Positions 10,608 through 19,432 of a DNA stretch of 64,000 nucleotides are shown one piece after another (within the stretch, counting starts at the first letter, position 1; the number at the start of each line of letters is the position of its first letter). The stretch is from NCBI GenBank assembly GCA_013368375.1, contig JAACJP010000018.1, positions 310,001 to 374,000 of the forward strand, in the 5' to 3' direction. A model generated the notes under the pieces. That model was not told where the DNA came from. It made no database searches and saw only the letters and a list, made by a program, of their open reading frames with translations. The DNA is from Tricholomella constricta (lineage: Eukaryota; Basidiomycota; Agaricomycetes; Agaricales; Lyophyllaceae). Position numbers and translations under genes: made by a program.

Positions 10608-10783
10608 TTTACACTATTCTGCTGTTAGGGCAACCCTTACAGTGGAGCGCTATCGCACTGGCAAGGGGGAATCCGAAGTTATATTGATGTACAGTAACGA
10701 ATGTAAGTAAGGCTTACCTGGCAAGGGGGAATCCGAAGAGAATAGTGTAAAGGATTCCCAAATGCCAGGGGGCCGACTATATA
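10608..10783 (-). promoter_or_regulatory. self-priming PBS, transcript start and TATA box of element A
   Basis: Two bases inside the 5' LTR, the element strand reads AGAATAGTGTAAA (10620-10608). The exact complement TTTACACTATTCT lies in the LTR at 10751-10739, with a TATATA box at about 10783-10778, roughly 30 bp upstream. This is the arrangement of Tf1/sushi chromoviruses, whose mRNA 5' end folds back onto the PBS and primes reverse transcription without a tRNA. Function is inferred from position and complementarity. Confidence 0.75.
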
Positions 10784-11126
10784 CGAGTGTAGGACGTGAG
10801 GGCCGGTCCTCCAGAGTGTACTGTACATGTAATAGTAACGAATGGTGTGCGGCGCGTGTATGGACACGTTCCCGACGCTGTCCGATCCTCGTGGCCCAGG
10901 GTACGGGCACGAGGCGGGGCAGCCGACGTCGGGATGTCGGGTGGTCGGGATCGGCGTCGGGCGCGCGCGGGGAGTGAGGGGAAGCGACAGGAAGTGAGTA
11001 AGTATGTACACCGACGCTTGGGTCGGAGCGTCGGGTCGGGATCGCGATCGGTCAGTCAGGGGCGAGCGCGTGAGTCGGGGAACGATCTGTGAGCGTCGGA
11101 GAGCGTGAACGAGAGTTCCCCTGACA
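10623..11126 (-). repeat. 5' LTR of element A
   Basis: 504 bp, matching 4735-5238 in every part compared. Terminal bases TG...CA; followed at 11127 by the TSD GGAAC. Confidence 0.96.
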
Positions 11127-11999
11127 GGAACCTTCAAGGATCACATCGTCGATTGGGTCGAACAGTACATCAGGGCTGTGCACCCTAAGCACACGGCGGA
11201 TGAGATCTTGGCTGATATTGATCGACGGTCAGTATCAGATGTACTTGAAGTTTCACCATCTCATTTCCACTTAGGATTGCAGCTGTACCCCCTTTCCCGG
11301 GTCTGCGTCATTTTCATGAAGGCCGCAGGTTCAAGCAGTGGACAGGTGATGACTCGAAGGGTCTTATGAAGGTTCGTCTTATGTTTCTATTCTCCCGATA
11401 TGATTTGAACATGATTTAGGTCTACCTCCCAGCAATTGTGGGCCATGTCCCAGACCAAGTGGTGCAAGCTGTCGCTGCACTTATCGAATTCTGCTATCTC
11501 GTCCGCCGTGACATCATCGATGATGACACCCTTACTGCTATCAGCGACACCCTTGATCGCTTTCACAAGCACCGCAAAATTTTCCGTCATGCTGGTGTAC
11601 GGCCTACTGGTTTCTCACTTCCTCGACAACACTCCCTTACTCATTATCAGCGACTTATTCAACTCTTCGGGGCGCCCAATGGCTTATGCTCATCGATAAC
11701 CGAAAACAAGCACATCAAGGCTGTCAAGAGGGCCATATCGACGTTCCAACAAGTACAAACCACTTGGTCAAATGCTTATCACCAACCAACGACTCGACAA
11801 ACTGGCAGCAGCTCGCGTGGACTTCACTGCCCGTGGTATGCTCCAAGGACCTGGGCTGCCGGCATATCTACTAGCTGATGCACCACCTCCGCCTCCGCCG
11901 CTACCATCAAAGCCAATGCCTGACGATGACGAATGCCAGGAGATGGGGTCTGTTGATGATCCCGAGTCACAGACAGAAATTAAATTGGCAAAATGTCAT
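11127..11999 (+). pseudogene. Plavaka-family transposase, middle exons (interrupted)
   Basis: Continuation of the gene broken at 4734. After the TSD the frame reads TFKDHIVDWVEQYI, then IAAVPPFPGLRHFHEGRRF and VYLPAIVGHVPDQVVQ through RRDIIDDDTL, all standard Plavaka blocks, separated by introns near 11228-11276 and 11371-11419. A proline-rich acidic stretch (ADAPPPPPPLPSKP) precedes the second break. Element S is inserted at 12000, a few bases before an exon end, with TSD GTCAT at 11995-11999 and 15880-15884. Confidence 0.88.
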
Positions 12000-12196
12000 T
12001 GTAGCGGTGCTACAAGGACGACCTCGCCTTTCACACTATAACTGAGCTTGACCAGATGTCATTTTTCTGCTAGTTATACATGAAGTTGCGAAGATCTACT
12101 TAAAATAATAGATATAAACAATAGATATAGGCAACGCCGAAGGCGTTGCCAAACAATGCCAACAACAGGTGACCAGTCTGGACCTGCGTCCTTACA
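12000..12196 (-). repeat. 3' LTR of element S (197 bp)
   Basis: Identical to the 15683-15879 copy except for the innermost base. Contains a perfect hairpin with 9-bp arms, GGCAACGCC / GGCGTTGCC, at 12130-12150 and a small terminal inverted repeat TGTAGC / GCTACA at its outer end. A/T-rich TATATC repeats lie beside the hairpin. Confidence 0.95.
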
Positions 12197-12836
12197 TACC
12201 CCCCTTTAAGATTGCACTCAGCAATCTTTACACCCGGGCGGATGTCGAGGGATGAATATGTCGAATATATTGCGCGTACAGTACACGCAATAATAGTCAA
12301 ATGTATTGCGCATATTTTATGCGCCACAGTTGTCGCGTCTGGGTATTGGTACCCCGACGATATGGAATAATGATAATGTTAGGTCATGGCCCTAACGTAG
12401 TGTCGATTCTGTCGACCGCGACTTGTTCCTCCAGTCTCTGAGAGATTGGTGTCCATGTTCCGCGGACGTACTGGCTAGGGTTGGACACATAATGCCCAAT
12501 GATGACTTTCGCGCCTAAATTGAGGATAGTCGCCAATCGAGTCGTCAGCCAGTAATTTATGGCTTCATCGATTTTTTGGCTCCGTCTTCGACTCCTCGTC
12601 GACAGCTATTGCGACTGCCAGACCAGGGCTGGTTGAACTACCGCAGAAGACTGAGGCGCTATTTATCGTGCCGACGTATACGCCACAAGGGTTTCAGCGA
12701 TAGATATCGCTGCGACTGTGGTTAAAGTCGCGTAGGCTGCCACCTCGACGTTATCAACGTCGACACATAACCGATACGGCTGCCGGACTGATGCGGACCT
12801 GGATAGGAACTGTTGGGCACAACGAGCCCAACACGC
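12197..12836 (-). other. 3' untranslated region of element S, hairpin array and PPT
   Basis: No ORF. PPT AAAGGGGGG at 12199-12207. Perfect inverted repeats include 12208-12228 (8-bp arms), 12268-12292 (7), 12308-12324 (7, 3-nt loop), 12378-12396 (6), 12695-12712 (8), 12745-12763 (8, 3-nt loop) and 12812-12832 (7). Because this part is non-coding, the inverted repeats cannot be a by-product of the protein sequence. Confidence 0.85.
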
Positions 12837-15677
12837 TCAATCGGAATCGGTGCACTCGTTATCATCATAACGAGTGCTTTCGTCGCTTTGCTCGTCGTTT
12901 GAACGAGCATCTTCTGGGCCGCTATGTGCAGCACCACTCTCTTGCTCGTCGTTAAAACGAGTGTCTTCCGAGCCGCTATGCTCAGCGCCACTCTCCTCCT
13001 CCTCTTGATAGCTACCACGTTCACGGTAGCTATCATATTCCGCCTCGAGAGCGCTGGTTTCCCCATCGCTCTCCACTTCGTAGACGTGAATTTCCTTCCC
13101 GTCTTCATCGAAGTACTGGTATTCATGGCATGCGTCCTCACATTCATATGTTCGGACATGCCATGCTTCTGAGCATTCCGAATGGCCTTCGGACCGCTCA
13201 CCATTCTCGTCGCCTTCCCCTTCCAGTTCATCGCCATATGTGCGATGAACAATTTGGCGCATACACGCTAATCGTTCAGTGGCCATTTCGTTCCGAACTA
13301 CCGATGGTGTCGGTACCACCATGTTGTAGTTGTCCCTACTCGCACTAATACTGCGCGAGTAGGTGCTCGAGTTACCCTCCAACCAGTCTAGGACATGATC
13401 AGGGGTGCGTGTTCGCTCCTGTCCATTTTGCGAATTCGATCTTGACCTTCCCACCTCACTGAGTCGGTCACTAGATCCATCATCGGATACAGCGCTTGAC
13501 GCCGTCTCCGGAACAGACTTGACGCCCATTAACCCCGTGTTTGCACGGAGTTCCTCTCTGTGATGCCGGAGGTGGTACATCACCCACCTCCAAACCCGGC
13601 GCACATCGTCTTCCGTTCGATCGTGCATTAGCTCCCGGAACGTCTCGTTCCAGTCGCTTTTGTCGTCGATGCGTCGTGCTATCCACCACGCAATGTGGAA
13701 GTCCGCCTCCGGGTATGCCGGCATCTGCACCTTTGCGTTTGTCGTCCCGTGGCGTTCAAGCATTCTCGATGGGTGTTTGCCACACCCATCTCCTCCCTTG
13801 CGGACGTCTGTCTGCACATCCATTAACGTCGGATGCCTGTCTTGCACATCTTTAACTAGACGTGCTGTGCTCGAGTTCGATGCTGGGCTATGCCCATCAC
13901 TCTGCTGTCCAGGTAAGCCCCTTCGTCCGTTCTGGTGCCTCACAATCATCTGGGGCACAATCGTTTTTCCGCCATCACTGACGGCACCTCTTCTTGGGTG
14001 CTCCAATGCTCGTTCTGGTTGAGGGCGCATGCTGGCGCTCTCTGACACCGGTGTGACAGCAACAGTGCCACTAGAGGGTCTGGGTATTTCATACCCAGAC
14101 GATGAACACTTGCGGGCTATTGAACGCGCTGGTGCAGGCCTGTCCATGTGCTTGGTAGGAGGACGCTTGCTGTCCTCCTGTGCACCTTCTAAGTGCAATT
14201 CGATTCGATGCGCACGGCCTTGCCGCGCGCCATCAACTATAGTATGGTCTATCCAGACCATACTCTGTCGGTGCTCGTTTCCTGCGCCCTTCTGGTGCAC
14301 CTCGGCCTTCGGAGGTCGTATCTTCGACACCTCCGACATTGTGTCGCTGGCGCTTTTCCTGCCAGCGGCTGTTGCGCCTTTGCTGGACATCATGGGTCGT
14401 AAGACGTCGCTCTGCGACGTTTCCTTCATTGTCTCGTTTGTGGGGTGGTGGCTACTGCTCTGGTACCTCTCCCCTCCACCAGAACGTCGTTTGGATACGG
14501 CGTTCTCCTCGGTTCGTGTCTCCTTGAGCATCCTCCGATGCTCGACGATACTCTCGATGTTGCCCTGATTGAGGGCCTCATGCCTGGCCTGTGACCTCCG
14601 TCGCATACTTGAATCATGAGTCGGAGATGGTGCTCGCCAGTCGCAGTCATCGTGTCCGCCACGATATGTGACGTTCACTGATGCGAGGCCATTGCCCTCG
14701 CGTCTTTCGGAGCGCTTCACTATGGATCGGAAGGGGGCGGCACTCAAGCCGTCCGAGTGTGCATTTTTAGGACCATCACCTGATGGTCCCGCTGGTTTCG
14801 TCGTTGATTGCGCCTGCAGTGCTGTCGTACTTGCATAGCAAGATTGTGATGCCCCTCGTTTTGCGTCCTTCGGACGCCGCTTCCTATAGATTTCAACGAC
14901 ATCACGAAGTGTCATTATAGTTTTGTCGGTGTATGAGTCGCCGACCGCCGTACGATGCATACGTGTGGCACCGTACTTCCGGTACATCTTCTCGGTGGCC
15001 TCTAGCAGCCTCCGACGCCGGTATTCGCTCTGGACATCCGTCGTCTCCCAAAACGCTTCGAGTTTGGCCTCCCAAATCGATGGTGTAGCGCTTGTAGTCG
15101 GTGCGGTTCCTTGACCGCACCAGTCGCAATAGCGTGCGCGTAACGCGTCCATGTATCGTTGTAGGTACTCTGTATGTCCTACATCAATGTATATTCGTCC
15201 AAAGTACTCAGATACATCGTGTTCAGCACAGGCTTCGAGCCTACGTCGCTGAGTTTCGTCGGTTATCCTCGTAGCCGCCCAAAATAACTGAAGCTCGCGC
15301 CGTAAAAGGGCGAGCTCGATCCAATCTTCGTGCACAGGCGACGAAGATTCGCCTGTGCCGTTCCATAGGTACGGCTCGAGTTTGCTCGAGGAAGCCGTCG
15401 CCGGCGGTTCTGCCATGTGACGTGGCATCAATTTCGATGCTTCAAGCATCGAGAAGCCTCTCGGGGCCGCAAGCTGCGGTTCCGACGAGTGACGTGGCCG
15501 CGTGTCCGCGGCCTCGTGTGTCCATGCACGTGTTGCATGGTCCTGGGTGGTTCTCGATGTCATATCAAGATGTCGGTGTTGGCCAAAAGGGGTTTGAGTG
15601 GCCAGAATGAGAAAAGAAGCAGATAGCGGGATATAGCGGGATATAGCTGTATATAGCAGTAGAGCTGGATAGCTCAA
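12837..15677 (-). CDS. unidentified 946-codon ORF of element S
   Basis: The only long ORF of the element, starting a few bases inside the 5' LTR; the ATG at 15563 (MTSRTTQDHATR) is an alternative start giving about 908 residues. I do not recognise a domain. Two charged, Trp/Arg-rich blocks resemble each other (LQLFWAATRITDETQRRRLE and LEAFWETTDVQSEYRRRRLL), and a third (FHIAWWIARRIDDKSDW...VRRVWRWVMYHLRHHREEL) may be a further copy. A lone CDWCGQ occurs near residue 190. The middle is basic and low in complexity; the C-terminal 100 residues are very acidic with a repeated S-G-x-E-D-x-R-x-N-D-E-Q unit. A Gag-like structural role is possible but unproven. The DNA beneath it is full of inverted repeats, so RNA structure may constrain the protein. 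Confidence 0.6.
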   Translation of the reverse strand: MSYPALLLYTAISRYIPLSASFLILATQTPFGQHRHLDMTSRTTQDHATRAWTHEAADTRPRHSSEPQLAAPRGFSMLEASKLMPRHMAEPPATASSSKLEPYLWNGTGESSSPVHEDWIELALLRRELQLFWAATRITDETQRRRLEACAEHDVSEYFGRIYIDVGHTEYLQRYMDALRARYCDWCGQGTAPTTSATPSIWEAKLEAFWETTDVQSEYRRRRLLEATEKMYRKYGATRMHRTAVGDSYTDKTIMTLRDVVEIYRKRRPKDAKRGASQSCYASTTALQAQSTTKPAGPSGDGPKNAHSDGLSAAPFRSIVKRSERREGNGLASVNVTYRGGHDDCDWRAPSPTHDSSMRRRSQARHEALNQGNIESIVEHRRMLKETRTEENAVSKRRSGGGERYQSSSHHPTNETMKETSQSDVLRPMMSSKGATAAGRKSASDTMSEVSKIRPPKAEVHQKGAGNEHRQSMVWIDHTIVDGARQGRAHRIELHLEGAQEDSKRPPTKHMDRPAPARSIARKCSSSGYEIPRPSSGTVAVTPVSESASMRPQPERALEHPRRGAVSDGGKTIVPQMIVRHQNGRRGLPGQQSDGHSPASNSSTARLVKDVQDRHPTLMDVQTDVRKGGDGCGKHPSRMLERHGTTNAKVQMPAYPEADFHIAWWIARRIDDKSDWNETFRELMHDRTEDDVRRVWRWVMYHLRHHREELRANTGLMGVKSVPETASSAVSDDGSSDRLSEVGRSRSNSQNGQERTRTPDHVLDWLEGNSSTYSRSISASRDNYNMVVPTPSVVRNEMATERLACMRQIVHRTYGDELEGEGDENGERSEGHSECSEAWHVRTYECEDACHEYQYFDEDGKEIHVYEVESDGETSALEAEYDSYRERGSYQEEEESGAEHSGSEDTRFNDEQESGAAHSGPEDARSNDEQSDESTRYDDNECTDSD

Positions 15678-15682
15678 AAAAA

Positions 15683-15879
15683 CGTAGCGGTGCTACAAGG
15701 ACGACCTCGCCTTTCACACTATAACTGAGCTTGACCAGATGTCATTTTTCTGCTAGTTATACATGAAGTTGCGAAGATCTACTTAAAATAATAGATATAA
15801 ACAATAGATATAGGCAACGCCGAAGGCGTTGCCAAACAATGCCAACAACAGGTGACCAGTCTGGACCTGCGTCCTTACA
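15683..15879 (-). repeat. 5' LTR of element S (197 bp)
   Basis: Same as 12000-12196 including the 9-bp-arm hairpin (here 15813-15833); only the innermost base differs (C for T on the + strand). Flanked at 15880-15884 by TSD GTCAT. Confidence 0.95.
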
Positions 15880-16603
15880 GTCATGGTATGTCGTAAATGG
15901 TTTCTTTACTCCAAAAAATTGATTTCTTGTAGTCCGAAAGGTACCAGGGGATATTTACGGCCTTGCTCGCCATCTCAACCTGCGGCGCCTCCCGGAGCTC
16001 ACTCGTCGCTTCCTCTACGACATTGACAATCCTGATGCGCCTGTGCCCGGCTCTCAAGTTCCTGTCGCACGTCTTCCAAACATCTCTGGGATAACAAGGA
16101 TCTACACCTCAGCTCGTGCAGTTTTCTATGCACCTAGTGATTTATCGGGAGTCGGGGGCTTACACCACGAGCGTATCCGAGCAACACAATCATGGTATGG
16201 TGGACCCGCCAGGTACAACTGCGTGTTTGTCGGCAATGCGGATGTGCCTGATGTGCCAGGCTTCGGGGGTCTCAACGTTGCTCGTGTCCGCCTATTTTTC
16301 TCGGTCGAGCATAGGCAAAGGGTGTATCCATGTGCATTGGTCCATTGGTTCTCGCATGTGGGGAACACGCTGGATCCAGTCACGGGAATGTGGAGAGTGC
16401 GACCAGATTTCGATAGACAGAACAGGCCAGTGCTGGCTGTCATCCCTCTCGATGCCATTATGCGGGGTGCTCATTTAATTGGTGTTTCTGGGCAAAATCA
16501 CATTCCTCGTTACAATTTTGATCGCAGTAATTCTCTTGATTCATTTCATTCATTCTATGTAAATAAGTATGTAGATCATCATGCCCACGAAATAGCGTAT
16601 TGA
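15880..16603 (+). pseudogene. Plavaka-family transposase, 3' exons
   Basis: After a short intron (GTATGT at 15886 to TAG at 15931) the frame resumes with VPGDIYGLARHLNLRRLPEL and runs to a stop at 16603. The C-terminal block is typical of Plavaka: VRLFFSVEHRQRVYPCALVHWF, GNTLDPVTGMW, RPVLAVIPLDAIMRGAHLIG and FYVNKYVDHHAHE. The whole transposase would span 2955-16603 and is intact in this part; it is inactive only because of the two insertions and, possibly, the first intron. Confidence 0.9.
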
Positions 16604-17080
16604 AATATTTATGAACCTTTTTTTTTATCAAAAGAGACCCCGGATTCAAAAAGTCCATAGAAGTGAGTGGAAAGGGATTTATGGAAGCGTAAGGGTTAAA
16701 AAGTGTAAGAGAAAGTGTCAATAAGGGTAAGTGTCGTAAGTGAAAGAGCCTGTAAGGGTAAGTGTTGTAAGTGAAAGAGCCTGTAGTTTTCCTGATGGAT
16801 GGAAAAAGGGACATACAGTGTGGAGAGTTACCCCTCCTCTTGACTCCTTACTCCGGAACCAACCGCCTGCAGCTAGCTGTGATAGGGTCTTGCGAGTAGC
16901 CGTAATCGCTGAGCTCACATCAGCAAAACTACAAGCACTTTCACTTCCAGCGCTTACACTTTTTGATGCTTTTCCTTTCACTTTTTGGCACTTACCCTTT
17001 CGAAAAGCCCTTCTCCATCACTTACATCGACTTTCAAGTCACTATCAAAAAACAATAACACTTTCATAAAAATGCAAAAC
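16604..17080. repeat. clusters of AAGTG/CACTT motifs, possible Plavaka subterminal repeats
   Basis: Immediately beyond the transposase stop. A 31-bp unit (GGGTAAGTGTYGTAAGTG plus AAAGAGCC...) is repeated in tandem at about 16725-16786, and many further AAGTG motifs on one strand face CACTT motifs on the other at 16940-17065. Motif clusters of this kind near transposon ends often bind transposase. No exact terminal inverted repeat was identified. Confidence 0.4.
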
Positions 17081-19119
17081 CCAAATTCACAGAGACTTGG
17101 TGAAAATCCTCTATGAAGGCCACAGATTCAATCAGGCAAGCGTATATGTTGTTTTTTCAAGTTGTTCCAACGGTTTCAAAAGTCGGCGTCTCGAAAAATG
17201 GACAAGTCATTGAAACTCCGCTTAAATTATGCCACGTTAGCAGTTTCCCTTTCGATTCCTGTCCATCAACGTTCATCGCGTTCAACGCACCACTCATGTC
17301 TACCCAATCTCTGCACCTCAACCACTGCTTGATGCTCAGAGAAGCATTCAGCCCATGTCTTTGTGATCTGTCTTGCCCAGATGGCCCGTTCTGTGGGCGC
17401 CCTTGTTGGCACAAACTCGTTGTCTTTTTCTGTCTTTCATCTCTATACTGGCCATTCACTGACTAACTGGATCCTCATTTTCTTGCTTATACAGGCCTGG
17501 AGTACCATTTGGAGCATAGGCCTCAGGTTAAACTCTGGTGAAAGGTGTGTGGCTTGTCGTGACCGCCTCAGAATATATCTAACTTTTGTCTCCTCAGAGA
17601 TACGTAGGCACCTTTACAAAGTCCTTCCTTGACTCCGCTTACCTTGCATCCATCATCTGAAGCCCGTGACCTCAACCTCCCCCTTCCGCGCCGCCACAGC
17701 ACTCTCCGACGAATCAAGAGATGCCGATAGGCATTTTTTGATTCAAGGTACGTTCATTCAGCTCATTCATAGGTTCAGCACTGATGTCGCGTCAGCTCGC
17801 TCTCAATTTGCACTCCTCCTATCAACATTCTGCTGGGCTCATCGGATAGGATCGGTACTTTACCCATACTTGTACTCGAGTACTCCTTCTGTATCTATAT
17901 GTAGTATTGCCATTATACATTTCAATTATGACCTATATGCACCATCATGGCACAGAACCCCAATCCAGAATAACCCTCTTTTTGTGCCCTATTGCATCCC
18001 TTTGGTACCCTTTTGTAGGCCCTTTCGGGGCGCTTGCACATCTTCTGAAAGTGAAATCACCTTTTGAAAGAGTGGGGACCTTCTTTCAAAAGTGTCGGAC
18101 ACTTCCTCACTTTTGACACTTTTTGCCCTTGTGGACTGACCAAAAGTGTCGGTAAGGGGCCACAAAAGGGAGTGTAGTTTTCCTGATGCATGGACTTAAG
18201 ATTAAAAGAGGGCAAGAGGTCGGCGAACTGCGAGATTAACGCAGCAAAAGATCGAACATTGGTAACGTGGAGACTCGATATGTTCAAGGGCTCCATAGTG
18301 AATCTGAAGGCGTCAATCACAGCACCGAAGGAGAGCATGGTGGAGGTGGAGGTGTTGGAGGCCCGGGTTGACAGATTCAGCCTAGAAAAGAGGCCGAAAG
18401 CAACGAGACTCGCGCCGGCCTCATTGAACCCAATAACTTTGAAGGATCTAACTCCAAACTCGATCCAGCAGCAGAGGAGGGACCAGGAGGTAGCTCAGGA
18501 CTCATATCTGTCGCCCAGTTTGCCGTCGTTGTCTAGAACCTGGCTCATCGTCCTTGAAAAAGTGGCCATCGTCAGGAAAGTCAAAGGTGGAGTATAAATT
18601 GCATAACTGCACAATTCGTTCGTACTTGACACCGCTTCTTCATGTACTTGAACGCGTGGCTCTTGAGGTGCTTGCTCTTCTGCATTGGGATTGGAAACAG
18701 CTCGCGTTGGGAGGCCGTAACACTTCGAATGCTTCATATGGAGATTCTTGCTCTAGAACTAGTATTCATCGGGGTGCGCGGCGCACTTCGAGCAGTAGCT
18801 TTTGTACATAGTCAGAGGACCTACCGTGGTCAGTCCGTTCTCGAGTACGAGGAGATGTGGTAGGAGTAGTTAGAACAGGGCAGAGGGTTCCCACCAGATG
18901 AAATAAACAAGTAGTAGATTGCATGGAGACTTGAAACTTCCATGAAATATGATGGTAGGAATATTTGTTCGAGGAGAATGTTGGTGAATTGACAAGAAAT
19001 TCGAAAATACGCTACATTACTGAAAATGGGAAATTTTTGATCTTATGCTGTGATATGCTGGTTTCTGATAGTGAGCAAGAAACCTTCAAACCGCCCCCCC
19101 CCAGCGGAAAGCATATCAG
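17081..19119. other. intergenic; no convincing gene
   Basis: Short ORFs only, none with recognisable domains. Another cluster of AAGTGT/ACACTT motifs lies at 18047-18160, and a 20-bp near-repeat (TGTAGTTTTCCTGATG) occurs at 16783 and 18172, suggesting a second transposon end or a non-autonomous relative. A minus-strand reading at 18495-18737 is open but unrecognised. Confidence 0.5.
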
Positions 19120-19335
19120 TGCCACCCTCCGGGCCGAGCGAACAAAGTTACCGCAGATACACACACGTCCTACCGCGTTACTTTCAAGAAGCGGTACACT
19201 GAGTACAGACTTCCAGCAACGACGACCAAGCCCTCTTCTTCCCTTCCGGCTGCTCATTCCAGTGCCCTCACTAGCGGGTCCGGTTCACCCTCATCCGCAA
19301 CCCAAATTGCAGCACCTAGCACAAGCCTGCTGACC
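19120..19335 (-). pseudogene. decayed duplicate of the folate synthase 3' end
   Basis: About 216 bp that align with 19382-19611, the 3' end and 3' flank of the neighbouring gene, starting TGCCACCCTCCGGGCCGAG in both. Several substitutions and small indels break the frame. This is a local tandem duplication of the gene tail, now non-functional. Confidence 0.85.
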
Positions 19336-19432
19336 ATACATGCTGGTTTCTCAAATCACCCCCCCGGAACATGGCCATTGATGCCACCCTCCGGGCCGAG
19401 CGAACAAAGGTAAACCGCAGATGATACACGTC

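Larger units (their letters stand above)
4735..11126 (-). mobile_element. complete Ty3/gypsy chromovirus, family A
   Basis: A 6392-bp element with two 504-bp LTRs, gag and pol ORFs, PBS and PPT, all on the minus strand. The 5-bp TSD GGAAC is at 4730-4734 and 11127-11131. LTR-encoded reading frames are the same in both copies and both ORFs are open, so it is young and possibly still competent. It inserted into an exon of a Plavaka transposase; removing it and one TSD copy restores that frame. Confidence 0.97.
12000..15879 (-). mobile_element. non-autonomous hairpin-packed LTR element (S)
   Basis: A 3880-bp element bounded by TGTAAGGACG...CCGCTACA on its own strand, with 197-bp LTRs and 5-bp TSD GTCAT. 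A purine run AAAGGGGGG sits next to the 3' LTR (12199-12207), which sets the orientation as minus. There is no reverse transcriptase, integrase or protease, only one long ORF. It must be mobilised in trans, as for LARD or TR-GAG elements. The internal region is crowded with short perfect inverted repeats, described under findings. I do not recognise the family; no obvious PBS matching a tRNA 3' end is seen. Confidence 0.9.

Noticed and set aside
12130..12150. Perfect GGCAACGCC/GGCGTTGCC hairpin as a bacterial-type rho-independent terminator
   Set aside because: This is a eukaryotic retroelement LTR and no T-run follows on the element strand; it is better seen as part of the structural theme of element S.
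12000..15879. CRISPR array or tandem-repeat locus in the hairpin-rich region
   Set aside because: The arms all differ, there is no repeated unit or regular spacer, and the region is bounded by LTRs and a TSD.
12000..15879. Hammerhead-ribozyme retrozyme identity for element S
   Set aside because: I looked for the CTGATGA and GAAA core in the LTRs on both strands and did not find a plausible arrangement.
18495..18737. 80-codon minus-strand ORF as a host gene
   Set aside because: No recognisable domain, no consistent splicing with neighbouring frames.
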